The translations under genes were made by a program, and so were the position numbers. DNA of 8,516 nt from Ectopseudomonas composti (GTDB taxonomy: Bacteria; Pseudomonadota; Gammaproteobacteria; Pseudomonadales; Pseudomonadaceae), in assembly GCA_946886245.1 (NCBI GenBank), contig CAMPIF010000163.1:1-8516 (forward strand). The letters run 5' to 3'. Within the stretch, counting starts at the first letter, position 1. Each line of letters opens with the position of its first letter. Positions 4,344 through 8,516 of the stretch are shown here, piece after piece. Under the pieces are notes generated by a model. That model had not been told where the DNA came from, made no database searches, and saw only the letters and a list, made by a program, of their open reading frames with translations.

Positions 4344-7000
4344 GTTGCTGGGAACACCTCGGCATAGCGCCGACTGACGATCAGAACAGCATCCGCAGCG
4401 CCTACCGCGCACGCCTACCCGACGTCCACCCGGAGCGCGATCCCGAGGGTTTCCAGGCCCTGCGCGGTGCCTACGAGGACGCTCTGCGCCAGGCCCGCGG
4501 CGAAGTCCCGGCCACAAGCGAGCCGAGCGCACCGCCCAGCGCCAGCGAACAGGCCGTGCAACAGTTCGTCGAACTGCTGCAGGACGCCGGCCGGCGCTTT
4601 CGACCCGAAGCCTGGCAGGACTACTGCCGGATGCTCGACCAACTGCCGCTCGACGTACTTGAAGGTCTCGATGGCTCGCTGCGCGGTCTGCTGCTGAGCA
4701 ACGGGCCGCTGTCGCATCGCTGCGTGAACCTGCTCACCGAGCGCATGGCCTGGGCCAATCGCCTGATGCAAATGCCCTTCGAGGAAGCCGAGGCGCTGGA
4801 TCAGTTGCTGCAGCGCATCGCCGAACCCGATCCGTTCGACCTCGCCAGCCTGTCCGAGTGGCCGACCGTCGCGCAGGTGGAAAACCTCTGGTACGTGCGC
4901 ACCCTGGAGCATCTGTTCAGGAACCGGCCACTGCAGGAATTTCGTGGCTGGTGCTCGCTGCACCTGTGCCTGCCAATGCCGGCCGACCCGGACTACTATC
5001 CGCGCCTGTATCGCCAGTGCACCCTGGCCGGGGTGGCCCTGGGCGGCGCCCTGGAGCACTACCAGGCGCTGCATGACGAGACACCCGAGGACCTCGACAT
5101 CCAGTACCTGCTGGCGCTGCAGAAGCAGCACCATGACCTGGACGCCCTCGACCTGTGGACGCGCCTCTGGCACGAACGCGAGATACCCGAGGCAGCCGCC
5201 TGGATGCTGGCCTGGTGCGCTCATCACTCGCCTGAACGCCTGCCACTGCTGATCCTGGCGTTCAACCGTAGCCAGATCGAGCTTGGCCATGAGCATCCGC
5301 TCGATGCCTATCAGTTGGCCGATGGCGAGCCCGCCCAGACGCCGCAAACCCTGGCGCGCTGGCAACGCGCCGCCATCAGCGAACTGCCGCCGCTGGCGCG
5401 CACTTTCGTCGCCTGGCAGATGGGGGACAGCGAGTGGCCATTGCTCGCCGAGCTGCTCGGCGCTGCGGACACGCCGCTCACGCGGCTCTATCGTCAGGCC
5501 TGGCTGCTGCAACGTGGCGACGACAGCGACCTCGAACACCTGCTGAACCTGCAGGCCGGCGACCATCCGCTCGATGCCGTGCTGGTGCAGGGGCTACAGC
5601 ACCACGCCCGGCAACAGCGCCAGTGGCTGCGCGAATCGCCTGCGCTGCAGGCACTGCAACAGGCATCGAGCAGCCCGGGCGCGAAACTGCCGCAGGCGCT
5701 CGGTGACAACACCGTGGCTCGTGCCCAGATGTTGCGCGGGCTCAGGCGCTTGCGCCGATACGACGAGGCGACGCTGCAACGCCTGGGCGAACTGCTCGCG
5801 CCACTGCCGGGCTGGTCGCTGCCGCCCTGCCTGCAGTTGCAACTGGCCCTGCAGCGCAGCGGTCGCAGCCTGCCAGAGCTTCCCGACGATGGCGACGCGC
5901 GCTGGCACTGGCAGCGCCAGACACTGTTGCTGCTGGGCCTGCTGGAGCAGCCTGAACAATGGCTGGAGCAACTGGATCAAACTCTCGCCGACCTGCCCAC
6001 CGATGCCGAACATCCGGCCCACGAGGCCAAGGCGCAGTTGCTGGCGAACGCCAGCACGCCTCGTCGCTGGCTGCTGGATCTCGACGAAGCTGATCCACTG
6101 CAGGGGTTGATCGCCGCCGCACAGGTCAGCCCGGACATTCTCCTCGGCAGCCCGCGCCTGCCGTCGGTCGCCCGTATCGGAGCCTGCGCCGAGCAATACA
6201 GCCACGAGCTGGCAGGCGATCCGTTCGGCCAGATGCTGCTCGACGCCCTGCTCCATCACGACCCGGATCTGCCGCAAGAGGAACGCAACCTGGCCTTGCA
6301 ACGGCTGCTGGCGTTCACCTGCCCTGGCACCTGGTTCGAGCCCTTCCGCGAGGGACTGGTCAAGGGCCGACTACAGAACCTGGCGCAATCGATCTGCACC
6401 GATAACGGGCTGGTGTTCGCCACCATGCAGGCGATCTTCGATGGCATGCGCGATCTGCTCGGCGGCGCCAAGCCGCACCTGCCCTCGACCAGCCAGTTGC
6501 GCAAGTTGCAGCAGGCCAAGGACTCCAGCGCCACGCCGACGGCCGTCCGCCTGGCGATCACCTTGCTGCTGTCGCGTTGTGAGCGCCTGCTACCCAAGCA
6601 CGCGCCGGCTACCTGGCGTTCACAGTGGCAGATGTGGCGACTGGGCGGACGCCTGAACCGGATCAACTTCACCCTGCAGACTCTGGCCCTGGCAGGGGCC
6701 GCACTGCCGCTGAGCTTACTTGTCGACAAACTCAGCAGCGACCTGGCGCTGGCGCTGCTCGCCGGCGCCGTCCTCGTCCTGATCACCTGCATGCTGCGTC
6801 GGTTGCATGACATGAGCCGTGGCGTGGGTACGCTACTGATGTTGCTGCTGGGCAGCTTCATGCTGCCCTACATGCTGCTGGTGCTGTTTTTCTGGCCCAG
6901 CGACCCGCTGCCCAACCGTTACGGCCCGCCTGGGGACAAGGCGGCCAGCACACAGGGCCTGCAGGCGCGCCTGCGGCGCCTGAACGGGGTCAGGGACTGA
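4340..7000 (+). CDS. Membrane-anchored J-domain protein (DjlC-like position) with HPE motif and C-terminal DUF805 domain
   Basis: An 886-residue protein, probably the co-chaperone that brings an HscC-type Hsp70 to the inner membrane. Residues 1-52 form a short J domain: WEHLGI (4-9), helix II SIRSAYRARL (17-26), the loop motif H30-P31-E32, and helix III DPEGFQALRGAYEDAL (34-49). The invariant Asp of HPD is Glu here. A Pro/Ala/Ser linker (about 56-69) leads to a long Leu- and Trp-rich, apparently all-helical region (about 70-735); stretches such as 250-310 look like TPR-type helical hairpins, but I cannot assign a family. The C-terminus matches DUF805: GRLNRINF (770-777), membrane segments near 777-797 and 801-819, RRLHD (820-824), a further membrane stretch 829-852, and NRYGP (859-863). 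There is no signal peptide, so the J domain should stay in the cytoplasm. E. coli DjlC is, from memory, about 480 residues, so this protein is nearly twice as long. It ends 72 bases from the convergent hscC stop. A djlC or djlB name is not certain, so no symbol is given. Confidence 0.9.
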   Translation: MSCWEHLGIAPTDDQNSIRSAYRARLPDVHPERDPEGFQALRGAYEDALRQARGEVPATSEPSAPPSASEQAVQQFVELLQDAGRRFRPEAWQDYCRMLDQLPLDVLEGLDGSLRGLLLSNGPLSHRCVNLLTERMAWANRLMQMPFEEAEALDQLLQRIAEPDPFDLASLSEWPTVAQVENLWYVRTLEHLFRNRPLQEFRGWCSLHLCLPMPADPDYYPRLYRQCTLAGVALGGALEHYQALHDETPEDLDIQYLLALQKQHHDLDALDLWTRLWHEREIPEAAAWMLAWCAHHSPERLPLLILAFNRSQIELGHEHPLDAYQLADGEPAQTPQTLARWQRAAISELPPLARTFVAWQMGDSEWPLLAELLGAADTPLTRLYRQAWLLQRGDDSDLEHLLNLQAGDHPLDAVLVQGLQHHARQQRQWLRESPALQALQQASSSPGAKLPQALGDNTVARAQMLRGLRRLRRYDEATLQRLGELLAPLPGWSLPPCLQLQLALQRSGRSLPELPDDGDARWHWQRQTLLLLGLLEQPEQWLEQLDQTLADLPTDAEHPAHEAKAQLLANASTPRRWLLDLDEADPLQGLIAAAQVSPDILLGSPRLPSVARIGACAEQYSHELAGDPFGQMLLDALLHHDPDLPQEERNLALQRLLAFTCPGTWFEPFREGLVKGRLQNLAQSICTDNGLVFATMQAIFDGMRDLLGGAKPHLPSTSQLRKLQQAKDSSATPTAVRLAITLLLSRCERLLPKHAPATWRSQWQMWRLGGRLNRINFTLQTLALAGAALPLSLLVDKLSSDLALALLAGAVLVLITCMLRRLHDMSRGVGTLLMLLLGSFMLPYMLLVLFFWPSDPLPNRYGPPGDKAASTQGLQARLRRLNGVRD

Positions 7001-7017
7001 ATCTCGTCAGGCGCGCA

Positions 7018-7044
7018 GGGGCGTTTCGCTGTACATGGCGCCCC
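7018..7044. other. GC-rich stem-loop between the convergent J-protein and hscC genes
   Basis: GGGGCG (7018-7023) pairs with CGCCCC (7039-7044) across a 15-base loop in the 72-base gap between two convergent stops. It is the only hairpin I see there and sits where a shared bidirectional terminator would be expected. Neither strand has a T run after the stem, so it is not a classical intrinsic terminator; it may slow polymerase or protect mRNA 3' ends. Confidence 0.3.
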
Positions 7045-7072
7045 CGGCGAAGCAGTCGGATCAACCGCCCGG

Positions 7073-8516
7073 TCAGAAGCGCAGCGCGTCCAGCGCCTGC
7101 TCCAGACGCTGACGGGCGGCGCTGATCGGCTGCTCCTGCTGGGCGCCGAGCACGCTCTGAAACTCGTCCAGCCACTGGCCGATCTGCTCGCGCTCGGCAC
7201 CCAGGGTCTGCATCCAGGCCCGCTCCAGGCGGGCCAGCAGGGTACGGTTGTGCAGCGTGTCACGCGGATGGATCTTCAGACTGGCCAGGCGCGCCTGGCT
7301 GGCGGCACGCGCCTCGGCACTCAGCCCGGTGGGGCTGCGGTCGATCACGTGGCCGTGGCGCTGGCCACTCTCCAGGGTCACGTCCACTTCCAGCAGGCCG
7401 TTGATGTCGTAGCTGAAACGCACGTCCAGCGCCTGCACCTGGCCGGTCTGGGTCAACTTCACCTCGAAGGCATCGACGAAGATGTTGTCGCGCACCCAGG
7501 GGCGCTCGCCCTGATAGACCTCGATGCGGATGTATTCCTGCTGCGCGTGTGTGGTGTAGTAGCGCTGCACGCGTGACGCCGGGATCACCGTGTTGCGCTC
7601 GATGATCGGCGAGAAGGCGCCCGGCTGCTCATCGCTGCGCCGCGAGGCAATACCCAGCGTGTAGGGGCAGACATCGGTGAGGATGATTTCCTCGATGGCC
7701 CGGTCGCGCGCCTTGCACGCCGCCTGCGCGGCGGCGCCGAGGGCAACGATGGTGTCCGGGTCGAGGTGACGATAGGGCAAGCGGCCGAACAAGGTGGCGA
7801 CCAGTTGCTGCACCACGCTCATGCGCGTGGCACCGCCGACCAGCACCAGGCTGTCCAGATCACGTGGATTGAGCCGCGCATCGCGCAGCGCCTGCTCGAT
7901 GGGCTGGCGCAGGCGCGCCAGCAGCGGCGCCCAGATCTGCTGCGCGCGGGCGTCGTCCAGCTGCCACTGGCGGCCATTCCACTCGAGCGTCTGCGGTCCT
8001 TCGGCAAGACGTCGCTTGAGCTGCTCCAGTGCATCTTCGAGGCTGGCCAGGGCCTGGCCGTCCAGCTCGCTGCGCGACAGCCCCCAATCGCCCAGGCAGG
8101 CCTTGAGCAGGGCTTCGGTGAAATCCTCACCGCCGAGGAAGTTGTCACCGGTGGAAGCATGCACCTCGATCAGCGGCAGGGCGTACTCCAGCACGGTGAC
8201 GTCGAAGGTGCCGCCGCCCAGATCGAAGATCAGCGTGCGCTCGAACTGCTGCTCATGCAGCCCATAAGCCATGGCCGCCGCGGTGGGTTCGTTGATCAGG
8301 CGCTCGACGCGCAGCCCTGCAAGTTCGGCAGCGAATACCGTGCGCTTGCGCTGTTCGTCACTGAAATAGGCCGGTACCGAGATCACCGCCGCGCTCACCG
8401 GCACCCCGAGATACGCCTCGGCATCCGCCTTCAGCGAGCCCAGCACCAGTGCCGACAGTTCTTCCGGCGTGAACTGGCGATCGCCCAGGGTGAAGCGCTT
8501 GTCGCTGCCCATGAAG
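7073..8516 (-). CDS. hscC: HscC-type specialised Hsp70 chaperone, N-terminus cut by window
   Basis: An ATP-driven Hsp70 of the HscC (Hsc62) subfamily. The frame stays open past the ATG at 8512 (a Phe codon lies before it at 8513-8515), and in E. coli HscC the corresponding MGS is internal, so about 75-80 N-terminal residues lie outside the window, including the first phosphate loop. Counting from that Met: SVPAYFSDEQR (45-55), LINEPTAAAMAYGL (72-85), phosphate-2 FDLGGGTFDVTVLE (96-109), GDNFLGGEDF (122-131), adenosine motif LVLVGGATRM (222-231). The interdomain stretch is EIILTDVCPYTLGI (275-288), as in HscC, rather than the DnaK-type linker. A beta substrate-binding part follows (SPIIERNTVIPASR, 301-314; RFSYDINGLLEVDV, 365-378), then only about 85 residues of helical lid, shorter than in DnaK, with no disordered tail. 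In E. coli this Hsp70 works with DjlB/DjlC rather than DnaJ and has been linked to sigma-70 control. The convergent J-protein gene is the obvious partner. Its promoter is outside the window. Confidence 0.93.
   Translation of the reverse strand, partial: FMGSDKRFTLGDRQFTPEELSALVLGSLKADAEAYLGVPVSAAVISVPAYFSDEQRKRTVFAAELAGLRVERLINEPTAAAMAYGLHEQQFERTLIFDLGGGTFDVTVLEYALPLIEVHASTGDNFLGGEDFTEALLKACLGDWGLSRSELDGQALASLEDALEQLKRRLAEGPQTLEWNGRQWQLDDARAQQIWAPLLARLRQPIEQALRDARLNPRDLDSLVLVGGATRMSVVQQLVATLFGRLPYRHLDPDTIVALGAAAQAACKARDRAIEEIILTDVCPYTLGIASRRSDEQPGAFSPIIERNTVIPASRVQRYYTTHAQQEYIRIEVYQGERPWVRDNIFVDAFEVKLTQTGQVQALDVRFSYDINGLLEVDVTLESGQRHGHVIDRSPTGLSAEARAASQARLASLKIHPRDTLHNRTLLARLERAWMQTLGAEREQIGQWLDEFQSVLGAQQEQPISAARQRLEQALDALRF

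Noticed and set aside
4415..5566. A 383-codon - strand frame opposite the J-protein gene (and a similar 235-codon one at 5594-6301)
   Set aside because: Both are in register with the J-protein codons and arise for the same codon-avoidance reason; no domain or ribosome binding site was seen.
6964..6971. GGCGCGCC palindrome near the end of the J-protein gene
   Set aside because: It is an eight-base palindrome within coding sequence encoding ordinary residues (QARLRR); expected by chance in GC-rich DNA.
8510..8512. ATG at 8512 as the true start of hscC
   Set aside because: The ATPase domain would lack its first phosphate loop, and the Met aligns with an internal Met of E. coli HscC; the gene continues beyond the window.

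Overview
The window looks like a chromosomal segment of a Pseudomonas-type gammaproteobacterium. The DNA is GC-rich, the genes almost completely avoid TTA, CTA and TCA codons (so long in-register shadow frames lie opposite every gene), and the protein families fit that group. This placement is an inference from composition and gene content; no rRNA or tRNA is present to fix the species.

Layout. (1) Positions 1-413 hold the 3' part of a VOC (glyoxalase/bleomycin-resistance fold) gene on the + strand, cut by the left edge. (2) Positions 429-3311 on the - strand encode a 960-residue membrane-anchored c-di-GMP turnover protein: six membrane segments, coiled coil, two PAS domains, GGDEF and EAL. 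Its stop lies 15 bases from the VOC stop. (3) Positions 3312-3635 are a divergent intergenic region with a candidate promoter for each flank, three short inverted repeats and a terminator-like hairpin. (4) Positions 3636-7000 carry two + strand genes overlapping by 4 bases (ATGA): a DUF1266 protein resembling E. coli YbeU, and an 886-residue J-domain protein ending in a DUF805 membrane domain. (5) Positions 7073-8516 on the - strand hold most of an HscC-type Hsp70 gene, cut by the right edge before its N-terminal ~75-80 codons.

The right half is the most coherent unit. A DUF1266 gene, an overlapping J-domain gene and a convergent hscC match, as I recall it, the E. coli ybeU-djlC-hscC locus. 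I infer a specialised Hsp70 system in which the J protein recruits HscC to the inner membrane. Two things are unusual: the J domain has HPE instead of the invariant HPD, and the J protein is nearly twice as long as E. coli DjlC and ends in DUF805. The GGDEF/EAL gene keeps every expected phosphodiesterase residue, while its GGDEF half is altered (SGDEF, no I-site arginine), so net c-di-GMP hydrolysis is the likelier output. I see no mobile elements, CRISPR arrays or RNA genes.
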